DNA of 64,000 bases from a bacterium 1XD42-54 (GTDB lineage Bacteria > Bacillota > Clostridia > Lachnospirales > Lachnospiraceae). The notes under the pieces were generated by a model. It did not search any database. It was not told the DNA's origin and saw only the letters and a program-made list of their open reading frames with translations. The position numbers were made by a program, and so were the translations under genes. The first letter of the stretch is position 1. Each line of letters opens with the position of its first letter. Location: the NCBI GenBank assembly GCA_003612585.1, contig RAZH01000001.1, positions 1 through 64,000 on the forward strand, in the 5' to 3' direction. Shown piece by piece: positions 18,410-28,519 of the stretch.

Positions 18410-21400
18410 CTACTCTTCGTCAAAAGTTTCTTCCAGTTCCAAAAAGTCCTCATCGCCCTCTGTATCTTCTTCCTCTTCCACGTCTACCAGCTCGCCGCCT
18501 TCAAACTCCTGCTTGCTGAAACCATAGTTGCCAAAGGACTCTTCCTCTTTGTTGTGGTATCTGCGGTCACCCTCAATAACAGATCGCAGGTCTGTATCGC
18601 CATAATCAACAGACTCCATAAGATGAACTTCTGTATTATCTTCACGGAGCACCTTGACATCCAGGCCAAGCGACTGAAGCTCTTTCAAGAGCACCTTGAA
18701 GGACTCCGGAATACCCGGTTCAGGGATATTTTCTCCCTTAATGATCGCTTCGTAGGTCTTGACACGTCCTACAACGTCATCCGATTTTACTGTCAGGATT
18801 TCCTGCAGTGTGTAGGATGCGCCGTACGCCTCAAGCGCCCAAACCTCCATCTCTCCGAAACGCTGTCCGCCGAACTGAGCCTTACCACCCAGAGGCTGCT
18901 GTGTAACGAGAGAATACGGGCCGGTAGAACGCGCATGAATCTTATCATCTACCAGATGATGCAGTTTCAGATAATGCATGTGACCAATCGTTGTCGGGCT
19001 GTCAAAATACTCTCCGGTACGTCCGTCACGAAGCAGTACCTTTCCATCTCTTGAAATCGGAACGCCCTTCCAGAGTGCTCTGTGATCTCTGTTTTCATAC
19101 AGATAGTCCAGAACTTCCGGCAGAAGCTCTTCCTCGTGTTTTGCCTTAAATTCTTCCCACTCCAGATTTACATAATCATTTGCCAAATCCAGAGTATCCA
19201 TAATATCAATCTCATTTGCACCGTCAAATACCGGTGTTGCCACATTAAAGCCAAGCGCCTTTGCAGCAAGGCTCAAATGAATCTCAAGCACCTGCCCGAT
19301 ATTCATACGCGACGGCACGCCCAGCGGATTCAGCACGATATCCAGCGGACGGCCATTCGGCAGGAACGGCATATCTTCTACCGGAAGCACACGAGAAACA
19401 ACACCCTTGTTTCCATGACGTCCGGCCATTTTATCTCCAACGGAAATCTTTCTCTTCTGAGCAATGTAAATACGGACAGCCTGGTTCACGCCAGGCGACA
19501 ACTCATCGCCATTCTCGCGCGTAAATACCTTCGCATCTACAACAATACCGTACTCACCATGCGGTACCTTCAGAGAAGTATCGCGGACCTCACGCGCCTT
19601 CTCTCCAAAAATCGCCCGAAGCAGACGTTCCTCTGCGGTCAGCTCTGTCTCGCCCTTCGGCGTAACCTTTCCGACCAGGATATCTCCCGCACGAACCTCC
19701 GCGCCAATACGAATGATACCTCTTTCATCCAAGTCTTTCAGTGCATCGTCTCCGACGCCAGGAACATCTCTTGTAATTTCTTCCGGCCCCAGCTTTGTAT
19801 CGCGGGACTCTGCCTCATATTCCTCAATATGGACGGATGTATAAACATCTTCCATAACCAGTTTTTCACTTAAAAGAACGGCATCCTCGTAATTGTAGCC
19901 TTCCCAGGTCATGAAACCGATCAGCGGATTCTTTCCGAGTGCAATTTCACCATTCGATGTGGAGGCACCATCCGCAATTACATCACCTTTTTCCACACGG
20001 TCGCCCTTATAAACGATCGGCCTCTGGTTGTAGCAGTTGCTCTGGTTGCTTCGCACAAACTTCATCAGATGATACTCATCACGCATACCGTCATCCGTAC
20101 GAACCACAATTACTTTGGAGCTTGAACGCTCTACTATACCGGCATTGCGTGCTACCACGCAGACACCGGAGTCTACTGCCGTCTTGGTTTCCATACCTGT
20201 ACCGACAACCGGAGCCTCTGTAGTCAGAAGCGGAACGGCCTGACGCTGCATGTTGGACCCCATCAAAGCACGGTTTGCATCGTCATTTTCCAGGAACGGA
20301 ATCAACGCTGTAGCAACTGAGAATACCATCTTCGGGGAGACATCCATGTAATCAAACATACTTCTCTCATATTCCTGTGTCTCCTCACGATAACGACCGG
20401 AAACATTTTTACGGATAAAATGTCCCTCTTCGTCAAGCGCCTCATTTGCCTGCGCCACATGATAATTATCCTCTTCATCCGCTGTCATATAAACAACTTC
20501 CTCTGTAACCCGCGGATTCTTCGGATCTGTCTTGTCAATTTTACGGTATGGCGCCTCTACAAAGCCATATTCATTAATTCGCGCATACGTAGCCAACGAG
20601 TTAATCAGTCCGATGTTCGGACCTTCAGGCGTCTCAATCGGGCACATTCTTCCATAGTGAGAATAATGTACGTCACGCACCTCAAATCCGGCGCGATCTC
20701 TGGAAAGACCTCCCGGTCCAAGTGCAGAGAGACGTCTCTTGTGTGTCAGCTCACCCAGCGGATTGTTCTGATCCATGAACTGTGACAGCTGAGAGGAACC
20801 AAAGAACTCTTTTACAGCTGCTGTGACCGGTTTGATATTAATCAAAGACTGCGGGGAAATACCCTCAATCTCCTGTGTGGTCATACGCTCACGGACAACG
20901 CGCTCCAGTCTCGAAAGACCGATACGGTACTGATTCTGAAGCAGCTCACCGACTGCACGGATACGACGATTGCCCAGATGGTCAATATCATCGTCATTGC
21001 CGATGCCATATTCCAGATGTATATTGTAATTGATGGAGGCAAGGATATCCTCTTTTGTGATGTGTTTCGGAATCAGTTCATGAACCGATCTCCGGATCGC
21101 ATCTTTGATATCCTCAATATTCTCATTTTCTTCCAGTATTTTCTGAAGCGCTGGGTAGTATACTAACTCTGTAATACCCAGATCGTGCGGGTCACAGTCA
21201 ACAAAATCGCTCAGTTCCACCATCATGCTGGAAAGAACCTTTACATCCCGCTCTTCGGTACGAATGAGCACGAACGGCACTGCGGCGTTCTGAATCTGAT
21301 CCGCCAGCTCCCGCGTAACCTCTGTGCCTGCTTCCGCAATGATCTCTCCAGTTGTTGTATCAATTACATCCTCTGCCAGAATATGTCCGCTGATGCGGTT

Positions 21401-22258
21401 GCGCAGCAACAGCTTTTTGTTGAATTTATATCTTCCCACCTTGGCCAGATCGTAACGGCGCGGATCGAAGAACATACTCATAATCAGACTTTCTGCGCTC
21501 TCCACCGCAAGCGGCTCACCGGGACGGATTTTTTTATACAACTCAAGCAGACCCTCTTCATAATTCTCTGAAGTATCTTTCGCGAGGGTCGCAACAATTT
21601 TCGGTTCTTCACCGAACAGATCTATAATCTCTGCATTGGAACTGATACCAAGAGCACGAACCAGGACAGTAACCGGAACCTTTCTCGTCCTGTCTACTCG
21701 TACATAGAAAACATCATTGGAGTCTGTTTCATATTCCAGCCAGGCGCCACGGTTCGGAATCACCGTACACGAATAAAGTTTTTTACCCAGCTTGTCATGC
21801 GCGATTGCATAATAAATGCCAGGAGAACGAACCAACTGGCTAACGATAACACGCTCTGCACCATTGATTACGAACGTGCCAGTCGCTGTCATCAGCGGAA
21901 GATCTCCCATAAAAATATCATGCTCACTGATCTCGTCATTTTCTTTATTATGAAGACGAACCCGAACCTTAAGCGGTGCAGCAAACGTCGCGTCACGCTC
22001 CACACATTCTTCGATCGTGTACTTCACATCATCTTCGCACAATTTGAAATCAACAAACTCAAGACTCAGCTTGCCGCTGTAATCTTCTATTGGAGAGATA
22101 TCATCAAAGACTTCTTTCAGACCCTCATCCAGAAACCACTGGTAAGAGTCCTTCTGAACTTCAATAAGATTCGGCATCTCAAGGACTTCCTTCTGGCGCG
22201 CATAGCTCATTCGGAAGCCTTTCCCATTTGTAATAGGATGTATCCTGTTTTTCTCCAT
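18410..22258 (-). CDS. rpoB: RNA polymerase beta subunit
   Basis: A 1282-residue subunit. The rifampicin region is intact, with [17 protein letters not shown] and [14 protein letters not shown], and no classic resistance substitution is seen. The segments [12 protein letters not shown] and [11 protein letters not shown] are present, and the C-terminus is acidic ([12 protein letters not shown]). The ATG at 22258 follows AGAGGTG. It has its own promoter after the rplL terminator and is co-transcribed with rpoC. Confidence 0.98.
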   Translation of the reverse strand: MEKNRIHPITNGKGFRMSYARQKEVLEMPNLIEVQKDSYQWFLDEGLKEVFDDISPIEDYSGKLSLEFVDFKLCEDDVKYTIEECVERDATFAAPLKVRVRLHNKENDEISEHDIFMGDLPLMTATGTFVINGAERVIVSQLVRSPGIYYAIAHDKLGKKLYSCTVIPNRGAWLEYETDSNDVFYVRVDRTRKVPVTVLVRALGISSNAEIIDLFGEEPKIVATLAKDTSENYEEGLLELYKKIRPGEPLAVESAESLIMSMFFDPRRYDLAKVGRYKFNKKLLLRNRISGHILAEDVIDTTTGEIIAEAGTEVTRELADQIQNAAVPFVLIRTEERDVKVLSSMMVELSDFVDCDPHDLGITELVYYPALQKILEENENIEDIKDAIRRSVHELIPKHITKEDILASINYNIHLEYGIGNDDDIDHLGNRRIRAVGELLQNQYRIGLSRLERVVRERMTTQEIEGISPQSLINIKPVTAAVKEFFGSSQLSQFMDQNNPLGELTHKRRLSALGPGGLSRDRAGFEVRDVHYSHYGRMCPIETPEGPNIGLINSLATYARINEYGFVEAPYRKIDKTDPKNPRVTEEVVYMTADEEDNYHVAQANEALDEEGHFIRKNVSGRYREETQEYERSMFDYMDVSPKMVFSVATALIPFLENDDANRALMGSNMQRQAVPLLTTEAPVVGTGMETKTAVDSGVCVVARNAGIVERSSSKVIVVRTDDGMRDEYHLMKFVRSNQSNCYNQRPIVYKGDRVEKGDVIADGASTSNGEIALGKNPLIGFMTWEGYNYEDAVLLSEKLVMEDVYTSVHIEEYEAESRDTKLGPEEITRDVPGVGDDALKDLDERGIIRIGAEVRAGDILVGKVTPKGETELTAEERLLRAIFGEKAREVRDTSLKVPHGEYGIVVDAKVFTRENGDELSPGVNQAVRIYIAQKRKISVGDKMAGRHGNKGVVSRVLPVEDMPFLPNGRPLDIVLNPLGVPSRMNIGQVLEIHLSLAAKALGFNVATPVFDGANEIDIMDTLDLANDYVNLEWEEFKAKHEEELLPEVLDYLYENRDHRALWKGVPISRDGKVLLRDGRTGEYFDSPTTIGHMHYLKLHHLVDDKIHARSTGPYSLVTQQPLGGKAQFGGQRFGEMEVWALEAYGASYTLQEILTVKSDDVVGRVKTYEAIIKGENIPEPGIPESFKVLLKELQSLGLDVKVLREDNTEVHLMESVDYGDTDLRSVIEGDRRYHNKEEESFGNYGFSKQEFEGGELVDVEEEEDTEGDEDFLELEETFDEE

Positions 22259-22350
22259 TGATGTTTCACCTCTGTTCTTTCTGCAGTCTGATTCAACTTT
22301 TGGGCATAGTTATACCATGGGGTACAATCCTGCACAATAATGCAACTTAC

Positions 22351-22379
22351 ACTTTAGCACAATTGGAAAGTTGTGTCAA
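22351..22379 (-). promoter_or_regulatory. Promoter of rpoBC
   Basis: Minus-strand TTGACA (22374-22379), 17-base spacer, TAAAGT (22351-22356), giving a leader of about 85 bases before rpoB. It lies downstream of the rplL terminator, so rpoBC can be expressed apart from rplJL. Confidence 0.8.
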
Positions 22380-22410
22380 GGACAAAAGTTGCTATGCTTA
22401 TACTAAGTAT

Positions 22411-22450
22411 AAAAAAAGAACAGCCCCAGTCATTTCTGACTTTCGGGCTG
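22411..22450 (-). terminator. Terminator after rplL
   Basis: Hairpin CAGCCC-AGTCA...TGACT-GGGCTG (22421-22450), followed on the minus strand by a run of seven T (22411-22417). It lies about 40 bases after the rplL stop and before the rpoBC promoter; whether read-through occurs is unknown. Confidence 0.88.
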
Positions 22451-22487
22451 CCCTCATTTCTTTGTGCACAACTGAAAATTTTTCCGA

Positions 22488-22859
22488 TTATTTCAGTGTT
22501 ACTTTTGCGCCTTCTGCTTCGAGTTTTGTCTTCAGCTCTTCTGCCTCTGCCTTGGAAGCGCCTTCCTTGATTACCTTCGGAGCGCCGTCTACTACTTCTT
22601 TTGCTTCCTTCAGACCAAGACCTGTAGCTTCACGAACAACCTTGATAACCTTAACCTTGTTCGGGCCTACATCTGTAAGTTCTACATCGAACTCATCCTT
22701 CTCTTCTGCTGCCTCTGCCGGGCCTGCTGCTGCAACTACAACGCCTGCTGCTGCAGATACACCAAATTCTTCCTCACAAGCTTTTACCAGCTCGTTCAGC
22801 TCAAGTACAGATAACTCTTTAATAGCTTCGATAAATTCAGCTGTTGTTAATTTTGCCAT
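22488..22859 (-). CDS. rplL: 50S ribosomal protein L7/L12
   Basis: Stalk protein that recruits translation GTPases. It has 123 residues: an N-terminal dimerisation helix pair (about 1-32), an Ala/Gly/Val hinge (about 33-52) and the C-terminal domain with [24 protein letters not shown]. The ATG follows AGGAGG. It is paired with rplJ in the usual order. Confidence 0.97.
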   Translation of the reverse strand: MAKLTTAEFIEAIKELSVLELNELVKACEEEFGVSAAAGVVVAAAGPAEAAEEKDEFDVELTDVGPNKVKVIKVVREATGLGLKEAKEVVDGAPKVIKEGASKAEAEELKTKLEAEGAKVTLK

Positions 22860-22912
22860 TTTATTTTCCTCCTGATTATAATAGTTTTTCGTTTTAATAG
22901 CGATCCCTTTTC

Positions 22913-23401
22913 TTACTCAGCCTTTGCTTCTGCAATCTGATTAAGCACACGAGCGAGATTGGTAATCGGTGACTGGATACTTCCAAGAAGTTTTCCAAGA
23001 AGTTCTTCTCTTGACGGAACAGATGCCAGAGCGTTTACCGCCTTCTCATCGTAGTAACCACCTTCTACGATACCAGCCAGCATCTTCATTGTCGGAGCTT
23101 CTTTTGCATACTTGGAAATAATTCTTGCCGGTGCTGTCGCATCATCTTTGGAAATAGCGATCGCATTCGGTCCATCCAGATGTTTGCAAAGCGGCTCGCA
23201 GTCAGTTCCTTCGAATGCAAAGTTCATCATTGTGTTTTTGTATACTTTGTAAGTGATACCGGCTTCTCTTAATTCTTTACGAAGCTTTGTATCTGCTTCC
23301 ACCGTAATACCGCTGTAATGAACCAGAACAACAGACTGAGCGTCTTTGATATTCTCTGCAATCTCTGCAACGATTGGTTTCTTCTGTTCAACTTTTGCCA
23401 T
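22913..23401 (-). CDS. rplJ: 50S ribosomal protein L10
   Basis: Anchors L7/L12 dimers to 23S rRNA. It has 162 residues, starting [11 protein letters not shown] and ending with the L12-binding helix [10 protein letters not shown]. The ATG at 23401 follows ATAAGGAGGTG. Expression is expected to be controlled by the L10-type leader RNA immediately upstream, to which L10 or the L10-L12 complex binds. Confidence 0.97.
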   Translation of the reverse strand: MAKVEQKKPIVAEIAENIKDAQSVVLVHYSGITVEADTKLRKELREAGITYKVYKNTMMNFAFEGTDCEPLCKHLDGPNAIAISKDDATAPARIISKYAKEAPTMKMLAGIVEGGYYDEKAVNALASVPSREELLGKLLGSIQSPITNLARVLNQIAEAKAE

Positions 23402-23542
23402 GAATGGTGCACCTCCTTATAGATTTAAGTGTACCGCCGGATTATGCAGGAGATAAATCGAGTAGGGAAAATTTCTTTCCCTGCTCGCTGTGCCACCCAC
23501 ATGTTGCATCAGCAACTGTATTCCTAATGCGGGCGTGTGCAT

Positions 23543-23660
23543 AAAAAATCCCTCTGTCAGACAGAGGGCATAAATTCTTCCTGAGAATCTCTATACTCCT
23601 CGGCAGGCGTTTTCTCCTTATGCCTTTCGGCACCTGCTGTCTTCGGCAGTCATCCTGTAC
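23543..23660 (-). ncRNA. L10 leader (ribosomal protein autoregulatory RNA) with attenuator
   Basis: On the minus strand the leader holds the motif GACAGCAGGTGCCGAAAGGC, then AAGGAG and CGCCTGCCGAGGAG, the conserved L10-binding core. It is followed by a terminator stem CCCTCTGT/ACAGAGGG (23550-23568) and a T run (23543-23548). A second hairpin with GAGTAGGGAAA/TTTCCCTGCTC follows near 23460-23487. The arrangement fits premature termination when L10 is in excess. Confidence 0.88.
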
Positions 23661-23690
23661 AAGATATCACGTGTGCGGGCGGTTTGTCAA
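23661..23690 (-). promoter_or_regulatory. Promoter of rplJL
   Basis: Minus-strand TTGACA (23685-23690), 18-base spacer, TATCTT (23661-23666), directly before the L10 leader. Confidence 0.8.
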
Positions 23691-23724
23691 GTGTTTTTTC
23701 ACCCCCACTGTAACTACACCGTGC

Positions 23725-23750
23725 ATCCGGACGAGTAAACTCGTCCGGAT
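23725..23750. repeat. Perfect 12-bp inverted repeat
   Basis: ATCCGGACGAGT (23725-23736), two-base loop, ACTCGTCCGGAT (23739-23750). It lies between the rplA terminator and the rplJ promoter, next to the larger palindrome at 23768-23831. There is no T run, so it is not an ordinary terminator. Confidence 0.85.
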
Positions 23751-23767
23751 CGCGGGCTTCGCCCTAT

Positions 23768-23831
23768 CATCAGCAAGATACCCCCCGCTGCACATGAGGT
23801 AAGCTCATGCAGCGGGGGTATCTTGCTGATG
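23768..23831. repeat. 64-bp long hairpin, near-perfect palindrome
   Basis: Left arm CATCAGCAAGATACCCC... and right arm ...GGGGTATCTTGCTGATG pair over about 28-30 bases with two single-base bulges and a 7-base loop. It is extended by GCTGCA/TGCAGC and TGAG/CTCA pairs. No T run follows on either strand. It could be an intergenic mobile palindrome or a processing/stability structure for the rplKA transcript. Confidence 0.85.
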
Positions 23832-23853
23832 GCACGGCTCATTGCCAACGCGC

Positions 23854-23885
23854 AAAAAATCCCCGAAGCGCGTACCTTCGGGGAT
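23854..23885 (-). terminator. Terminator after rplA
   Basis: ATCCCCGAAG (23859-23868) pairs with CTTCGGGGAT (23876-23885); a run of six T follows on the minus strand. It lies 17 bases after the rplA stop. Confidence 0.92.
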
Positions 23886-23901
23886 CATATGCAATGTCTG
23901 A

Positions 23902-24594
23902 TCAAGCAAGCTTTGTCGGATTCAGCTTGATTCCAGGTCCCATAGTCGGTGCGATGGTAACGCTCCGCAGGAACTGGCCCTTTACAGCTGCCGGTCTTGC
24001 TTTGTTGATTGCTTCAATAAGCGTCTGGAAGTTGTCCGTTAACTGCTCCTCTGTGAAGGAAGCTTTTCCAATTGGCACATGAATGATGTTTGTCTTGTCC
24101 AATCTGTATTCAATCTTACCAGCCTTAATATCATTAACAGCTTTTGTTACATCCATTGTAACAGTACCTGCCTTCGGGTTCGGCATCAGGCCCTTCGGTC
24201 CAAGTACACGACCCAGACGTCCTACAACGCCCATCATGTCCGGTGTAGCAACTACTACATCAAAATCCAGCCAGCCTTCATTCTGAATCTTCGGAATGAG
24301 TTCTTCAGCGCCTACGTACTCAGCGCCTGCTGCCAGTGCCTCGTCTGCCTTTGCATTCTTTGCAAATACCAGGACACGAACTTTCTTACCGGTACCGTGC
24401 GGAAGTACAACTGCGCCACGGATCTGCTGATCTGCATGACGTCCGTCGCAGCCTGTTCTGATATGAACTTCGATTGTCTCATCAAATTTTGCCACTGCTG
24501 ACTTTTTAGCCAGTGCAATAGCGTCGTTTACATCGTAGAGAACTGTACGGTCGATTGCCTTTGCAGCCTCTGCGTATTTTTTTCCTCTTTTCAT
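23902..24594 (-). CDS. rplA: 50S ribosomal protein L1
   Basis: A 230-residue L1-stalk protein that binds 23S rRNA and, in many bacteria, represses its own operon. Typical segments are [38 protein letters not shown] and the ending [14 protein letters not shown]. The ATG at 24594 follows CAGGAGGTC. It is last in the rpmG-secE-nusG-rplK-rplA unit. Confidence 0.97.
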   Translation of the reverse strand: MKRGKKYAEAAKAIDRTVLYDVNDAIALAKKSAVAKFDETIEVHIRTGCDGRHADQQIRGAVVLPHGTGKKVRVLVFAKNAKADEALAAGAEYVGAEELIPKIQNEGWLDFDVVVATPDMMGVVGRLGRVLGPKGLMPNPKAGTVTMDVTKAVNDIKAGKIEYRLDKTNIIHVPIGKASFTEEQLTDNFQTLIEAINKARPAAVKGQFLRSVTIAPTMGPGIKLNPTKLA

Positions 24595-24735
24595 ATTAAA
24601 TGACCTCCTGGTGGTGTTTGCGGGAAATTCCCTCCCACTTTATTTGTTCGTTTACAAAATATTTATTCTTTAAGGGTATGTCCGCTCAACGAAAGGCGCA
24701 CGATATTTCGCTCGTGCTCGCTAAGCGTTCAGTGC

Positions 24736-25161
24736 CTACTCCTCTACTGTGATACCCATGCTGCGCGCAGTACCTGCGATCATGCTCATAGCAGCCTCAA
24801 CGCTGCCTGCATTCAGGTCCGGCATCTTCATCTCAGCGATTTCTCTTATTTTATCCTTGGAAATCGTAGCTACCTTTGTCTTGTTCGGAACTCCGGAACC
24901 AGACTTCAGGTTGCATGCCTTCTTCAGCAGAACTGCTGCCGGCGGAGTCTTTGTGATGAAGCTGAAACTTCTGTCCGCATAAACGGTAATAACAACCGGG
25001 ATAATCAGATCACCCTTGTCTGCCGTTCTTGCGTTGAACTCTTTTGTAAACTGAACAATGTTCACACCATGCTGTCCAAGAGCCGGACCAACTGGCGGAG
25101 CCGGTGTTGCTTTTCCAGCAGGAATCTGTAATTTAATATAACCTGTTACTTTTTTTGCCAT
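24736..25161 (-). CDS. rplK: 50S ribosomal protein L11
   Basis: GTPase-centre protein, 141 residues from the ATG at 25161 ([18 protein letters not shown]). An in-frame GTG at 25170 is rejected because it overlaps the AGGAGGTG ribosome site. The thiostrepton/stringent-response region ([16 protein letters not shown]) is intact and the C-terminal RNA-binding domain ends in [10 protein letters not shown]. It lies between nusG and rplA. Confidence 0.97.
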   Translation of the reverse strand: MAKKVTGYIKLQIPAGKATPAPPVGPALGQHGVNIVQFTKEFNARTADKGDLIIPVVITVYADRSFSFITKTPPAAVLLKKACNLKSGSGVPNKTKVATISKDKIREIAEMKMPDLNAGSVEAAMSMIAGTARSMGITVEE

Positions 25162-25280
25162 GTCAGGCACCTCCTATGTGGTAATGTCGGGGGTTTCTTC
25201 CCTCCCACGCCCCTCTGCCTCTGCAGAGGGAACTGCTTGCTGTTACTCTGTGAATCCTCTGTGCACTCTGCCCAGCAGGA

Positions 25281-25796
25281 TTACAGCTTTCTGATTTCTG
25301 TGAAACTTATTTCTACCGGCGTTTCACGGCCGAACAGTTCAACGTTGATTGTGACACTCTGCTTGCCCTGGTTCACAGCCTGGATCATTCCGACTGTATC
25401 CTTCCAAACACCGCCGACTACTGTAACTGAATCCCCTTCTGCGAATTCAACGGTAGTATCATTCGCCTGAATACCGAGATTAAACATCTCCGTATCCGTG
25501 AGCGGAACCGGCTTGGAACCCGGCCCGACAAATCCCGTCACGCCACGTGTGTTCCGTACAACATACCAGGTGTCATCGTTCATCACCATGTTGAGAAGCA
25601 CATAGCCCGGAAACAACTTTTTCTGAACTGTTTTCTTCACACCATTTTTCACTTCGACAACATCCTGAAGCGGCACACGGACTTCCAGAATCTGATCTTC
25701 CAGATGTCTGTTTTCAATCGTCTTCTCGATGTTGGCCTTTACTTTGTTTTCATACCCTGAATAAGTATGCGCTACATACCAGTTAGCCTCTGCCAT
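25281..25796 (-). CDS. nusG: Transcription termination/antitermination factor NusG
   Basis: A 171-residue protein with the NGN domain (WYVAHTYSGYENKVKANIEK ... RNTRGVTGFVG, about 6-105) that clamps RNA polymerase and a C-terminal KOW domain (GDSVTVVGGVWKDTVGMIQAVN, about 121-142). Length and motifs are standard. It follows secE by 25 bases, and the ribosome site AGGTGATTGT is moderate. No extra domain of the LoaP or RfaH type is seen. Confidence 0.97.
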   Translation of the reverse strand: MAEANWYVAHTYSGYENKVKANIEKTIENRHLEDQILEVRVPLQDVVEVKNGVKKTVQKKLFPGYVLLNMVMNDDTWYVVRNTRGVTGFVGPGSKPVPLTDTEMFNLGIQANDTTVEFAEGDSVTVVGGVWKDTVGMIQAVNQGKQSVTINVELFGRETPVEISFTEIRKL

Positions 25797-25821
25797 ACAA
25801 TCACCTATGCCCTCAATTCTT

Positions 25822-26031
25822 TTAGAAACTGATATTTACCAGAACATCCACACCATATTTGAAAATAAAATCCATAATGGCAATCATGATTCCCAGTACG
25901 ATAGAAACGGCAACGACAGCACCTGTCTGTTTCACCAGTGATTTCTGATCCGGCCAGATGATTTTTTTAAATTCAGCCTTCAGGCCACTGAACCAGCTTT
26001 TCTTTAAACTCTTTTCAGCTTTTTCTGCCAT
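25822..26031 (-). CDS. secE: Preprotein translocase subunit SecE
   Basis: A 69-residue single-span subunit of the SecYEG channel. A cytoplasmic amphipathic segment (WFSGLKAEFKKIIWPDQKSL, about 13-32) carries the family W-P motif and is followed by one membrane helix (about 35-60). It stands between rpmG and nusG, its usual place in Gram-positive genomes. Confidence 0.95.
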   Translation of the reverse strand: MAEKAEKSLKKSWFSGLKAEFKKIIWPDQKSLVKQTGAVVAVSIVLGIMIAIMDFIFKYGVDVLVNISF

Positions 26032-26060
26032 GTTCTCACTTCCTTTGCACGGTCTACCGA

Positions 26061-26210
26061 TTATTTCGTTTCCTTGTGTAATGTGTGTGTTCTGCAGAAA
26101 CGACAGTATTTCTTCGTTTCCATTCTGTCAGGATGCGTTTTCTTATCCTTCGTCATGTTGTAATTACGCTGCTTACACTCTGTACATGCCAATGTGATTC
26201 TTACACGCAC
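26061..26210 (-). CDS. rpmG: 50S ribosomal protein L33
   Basis: A 49-residue ribosomal protein, with GTG at 26210 as the start ([19 protein letters not shown]...) and GTGAGGTGGAA before it. Both zinc pairs are present (CTEC and CRFC), so this is the zinc-binding C+ form. The C-terminus THTLHKETK is typical. It is the first gene of the unit with secE, nusG, rplK and rplA. Confidence 0.95.
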   Translation of the reverse strand: MRVRITLACTECKQRNYNMTKDKKTHPDRMETKKYCRFCRTHTLHKETK

Positions 26211-26301
26211 AACTTCCACCTCACCTTCCGTTTAGTTTACGTCAGCGGAAACCCGCTGTTTTTTAGGCATAAAAAAAAAGCCTGCTTCCATACGCTCGTA
26301 T

Positions 26302-26331
26302 AGTGTAACACGAACAAGCCCGGAAAGTCAA
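26302..26331 (-). promoter_or_regulatory. Promoter of the rpmG-secE-nusG-rplKA unit
   Basis: Minus-strand TTGACT (26326-26331), 18-base spacer, TACACT (26302-26307), about 90 bases before rpmG. The leader contains a nine-T run flanked by AGGC and GCCT. Confidence 0.65.
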
Positions 26332-26347
26332 GCTTTTCCTGCAATAT

Positions 26348-26377
26348 CGGTACACAAACGCGGTCGCCTGTGTACCG
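26348..26377. terminator. Hairpin after the DUF4097 gene
   Basis: CGGTACACA (26348-26356) pairs with TGTGTACCG (26369-26377). It lies between the DUF4097 gene end and the rpmG promoter. There is no T run, so termination is only possible. Confidence 0.4.
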
Positions 26378-26435
26378 TTTCCTCCTGGCAGATACCAGGG
26401 TACATTTAAAAACTCAGCCTCACGTTCTGCGCGCC

Positions 26436-27407
26436 CTAGCTGATCGTTATACCTCCATCCCGAATTTCAGCCTTCAGTGTTCCCGCTGCTTCCCTGGTAT
26501 TGTATTCGAAATGCTCCTTGTCTCCGTCTTCCGTCACAGACGATGCCCCGTAATATTCCGGCGCCACCTCAATACTGCCGTCCTTCGTATCCAGAATCAA
26601 AGAAAGGTTCTCCTCCTGTCCCTTTTTCAGCTTCAGACTCAGATCTGCGTAATGACCATCTATCGCAATCTCATTTTTGAGCTCCAGCTCTTCTGCTTCC
26701 AGATCGCTGTCAGAAAACTTCAATATCACATCATCCAAAATCCCGTCATGCAATTCCAGATCGCCGTCATGCAACTCAAAATCAACCTTTTGGAAACAGA
26801 ACCGCTCTGCATCTACCCCTCCGTCCTTTGAGGAAACCGTTCCCTGTCGGAATACACAATCGTTTATTTCCAAAACGCCGTATTTCTGTTTGATTTCCAC
26901 TTCCTCACATTCCAGATTATCAAATGTAAGGTCATTGTCCGCTGCTGAAACTCTGCACTCCTTTAGCACTGCATTTTCCGGAATATACAGGATAACCTTT
27001 TCCTCTTTTATCTCTGTTTCAAACCACGGTATCGAAATCTGCATAATATAAAAATAATTTTTTTTCCGCAGTTTCAAATTTCCTTGCTCCACCTCATACA
27101 GCAGTGGAAGCTCCCCCTTTTCCTCCTGCAAACAGTAAGAAAGATAATAGTTTTCATCCTCTGATTTTCTGATCTCAAAATTATAATCGCCAAGTTCTGC
27201 ATCAACAGCCGAAACTTCGTCCAGCAGAATACAATCCTCTTTCATGCCTTGCGTATCACTTCTCTTTGCAGCCCCGTCCAGCTTATTCAGATCTGCCTCC
27301 TTCGCATAATCCCAGCCGCCTGCCGCATATCCAAGACCGCAGAAGCATGCCCCTGCAATGCTGCAAATACAGCCTGCTATCAGAATTCTTTTTGTTATTT
27401 TTTCCAT
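26436..27407 (-). CDS. DUF4097-type beta-strand repeat protein
   Basis: A 323-residue protein with one N-terminal membrane helix (about 8-28) and an outer part made of repeated short beta strands of the DUF4097 type (EVEIKQKYGVLEINDC, VDFELHDGDLELHDGIL, EIAIDGHYADLSLKL). Such right-handed beta repeats form adhesin-like or sensing shells; no reaction is known. In Firmicutes these genes often sit after PadR and DUF1700 genes as part of an envelope-stress module, and that is the arrangement here, with one base separating it from the DUF1700 gene. Confidence 0.85.
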   Translation of the reverse strand: MEKITKRILIAGCICSIAGACFCGLGYAAGGWDYAKEADLNKLDGAAKRSDTQGMKEDCILLDEVSAVDAELGDYNFEIRKSEDENYYLSYCLQEEKGELPLLYEVEQGNLKLRKKNYFYIMQISIPWFETEIKEEKVILYIPENAVLKECRVSAADNDLTFDNLECEEVEIKQKYGVLEINDCVFRQGTVSSKDGGVDAERFCFQKVDFELHDGDLELHDGILDDVILKFSDSDLEAEELELKNEIAIDGHYADLSLKLKKGQEENLSLILDTKDGSIEVAPEYYGASSVTEDGDKEHFEYNTREAAGTLKAEIRDGGITIS

Positions 27408-27408
27408 T

Positions 27409-27993
27409 TTATGCTTTCCCCTTTCGCAAAATTTTTTTCACAAGTGCCATCAGACCTCTTTCCATTAAACGACTTAGCTTCCAGAGCCCAACTCCTACAA
27501 GGATTGCAAGCCCAAACAGTAAAATTCCGCTGCCCGTTATAAATAGAAATCCGGAAATCGAGTACGGAGCAGCCAGAATCCCCCGAATCAAAAGCTTCCC
27601 GCCGATCAATACGCCTCCTGCTACAGCACAGGCCGCGCCCGCAAGCACGCATATCCCTGCCAGAATCCCACTCAGCAGCGTCAGAATTCCCGCCGCAAAA
27701 AGCGGAATGCCGATTGGTGCAGCCAACAGGGCAAGCACCGTAAGCTTAATGCTTTTTCCCTGAAAAATTTGGTTCTGTTTTCCTTTTTGTTCTGTCTGTT
27801 TTGCCAAAAGATTTCCAAGCAGCTCGGCCGCTGCCTCCCGCGGACTTCCCAGCTCTTCAATCACTGCCGCCTCATGCGCCTCTCCCGCATCTTCAAAATG
27901 CTCTCTGAAATAATCCATTGCCTGCTCAAACTCTTCGCGCGGCAGCCTTTTCAAATATTTCTCCAGCTGATTCAAATATGCTTCCTTATTCAC
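27409..27993 (-). CDS. DUF1700 family membrane protein
   Basis: A 194-residue protein. The N-terminal helical motif NKEAYLNQLEKYLKRLPREE...YFREHFEDAG (2-36) marks DUF1700. The C-terminal half (about 85-175) has four hydrophobic, Gly/Ala-rich helices. It lies between the PadR regulator and the DUF4097 protein with gaps of one to two bases, so all three are one operon. The role is unknown; members are thought to act with the PadR partner at the membrane. Confidence 0.88.
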   Translation of the reverse strand: MNKEAYLNQLEKYLKRLPREEFEQAMDYFREHFEDAGEAHEAAVIEELGSPREAAAELLGNLLAKQTEQKGKQNQIFQGKSIKLTVLALLAAPIGIPLFAAGILTLLSGILAGICVLAGAACAVAGGVLIGGKLLIRGILAAPYSISGFLFITGSGILLFGLAILVGVGLWKLSRLMERGLMALVKKILRKGKA

Positions 27994-27995
27994 AC

Positions 27996-28307
27996 CTATA
28001 ACCTCCCGTCAATAATTGCCTGTATCGTATCTCTGTAGGATATCCATTCTTGTGCCAGAAATCCCAGCTGTTCCTTTCCCTGCTCCGTTATGGAATAATA
28101 CTTTCGTGTTCTGCCCTGAAAATCCTCTTTGTAGGTGCACACAAATCCACTGCTTTCCATCCGCTTCAAAATGGGATACAGCGTTGACTCCTTAATCGCC
28201 GCAACAAGCTTTACGGTCTGGCTGATTTCATACCCATAAGAGTCATGCCTGTTGATCACCGCAAGAATTAAATACTCTATCATAAGTGAAGAAACCGGAT
28301 AGTACAA
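27996..28307 (-). CDS. PadR-family transcriptional regulator
   Basis: A 104-residue winged-helix regulator (SSLMIEYLILAVINRHDSYG, then IKESTLYPILKRMESSGFV and GRTRKYYSITEQGKEQL). I place the start at TTG 28307, since GGAGGTG lies right before it; the ATG at 28322 has no ribosome site and would contain that site. It heads the operon with DUF1700 and DUF4097 genes and is probably autoregulated, given the AT-rich palindrome over its promoter. The ligand or stress signal is unknown. Confidence 0.9.
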   Translation of the reverse strand: MYYPVSSLMIEYLILAVINRHDSYGYEISQTVKLVAAIKESTLYPILKRMESSGFVCTYKEDFQGRTRKYYSITEQGKEQLGFLAQEWISYRDTIQAIIDGRL

Positions 28308-28334
28308 ATCATCACCTCCCATATGTTTTTTTCT

Positions 28335-28396
28335 TATATATAAAATTTTTATATATATTATTTTTATATATTATCAGGCGAAACACGATATGTCAA
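28335..28396 (-). promoter_or_regulatory. Promoter and AT-rich palindrome of the padR operon
   Basis: Minus-strand TTGACA (28391-28396), 17-base spacer, TAATAT (28368-28373). Directly downstream, 28335-28357 is a near-perfect palindrome (TATATATAAAA/TTTTTATATATA), the kind of site PadR proteins bind. Operator role is inferred. Confidence 0.7.
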
Positions 28397-28435
28397 GAAA
28401 AACTCTTTCTGAAAAATAAAGGAAACATTCACAAA

Positions 28436-28469
28436 CAAAAAAGGATAAAGCACCATTTTGCTTCATCCT
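28436..28469 (-). terminator. Terminator after the GyrI-like gene
   Basis: AGGATAAAGCA (28442-28452) pairs with TGCTTCATCCT (28459-28469) with one mismatch; a T run follows on the minus strand. Confidence 0.8.
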
Positions 28470-28519
28470 CTCATTCCCTCATATGAATTTCTCTCTCCTA
28501 CATCTTTTACCATGCCCCT

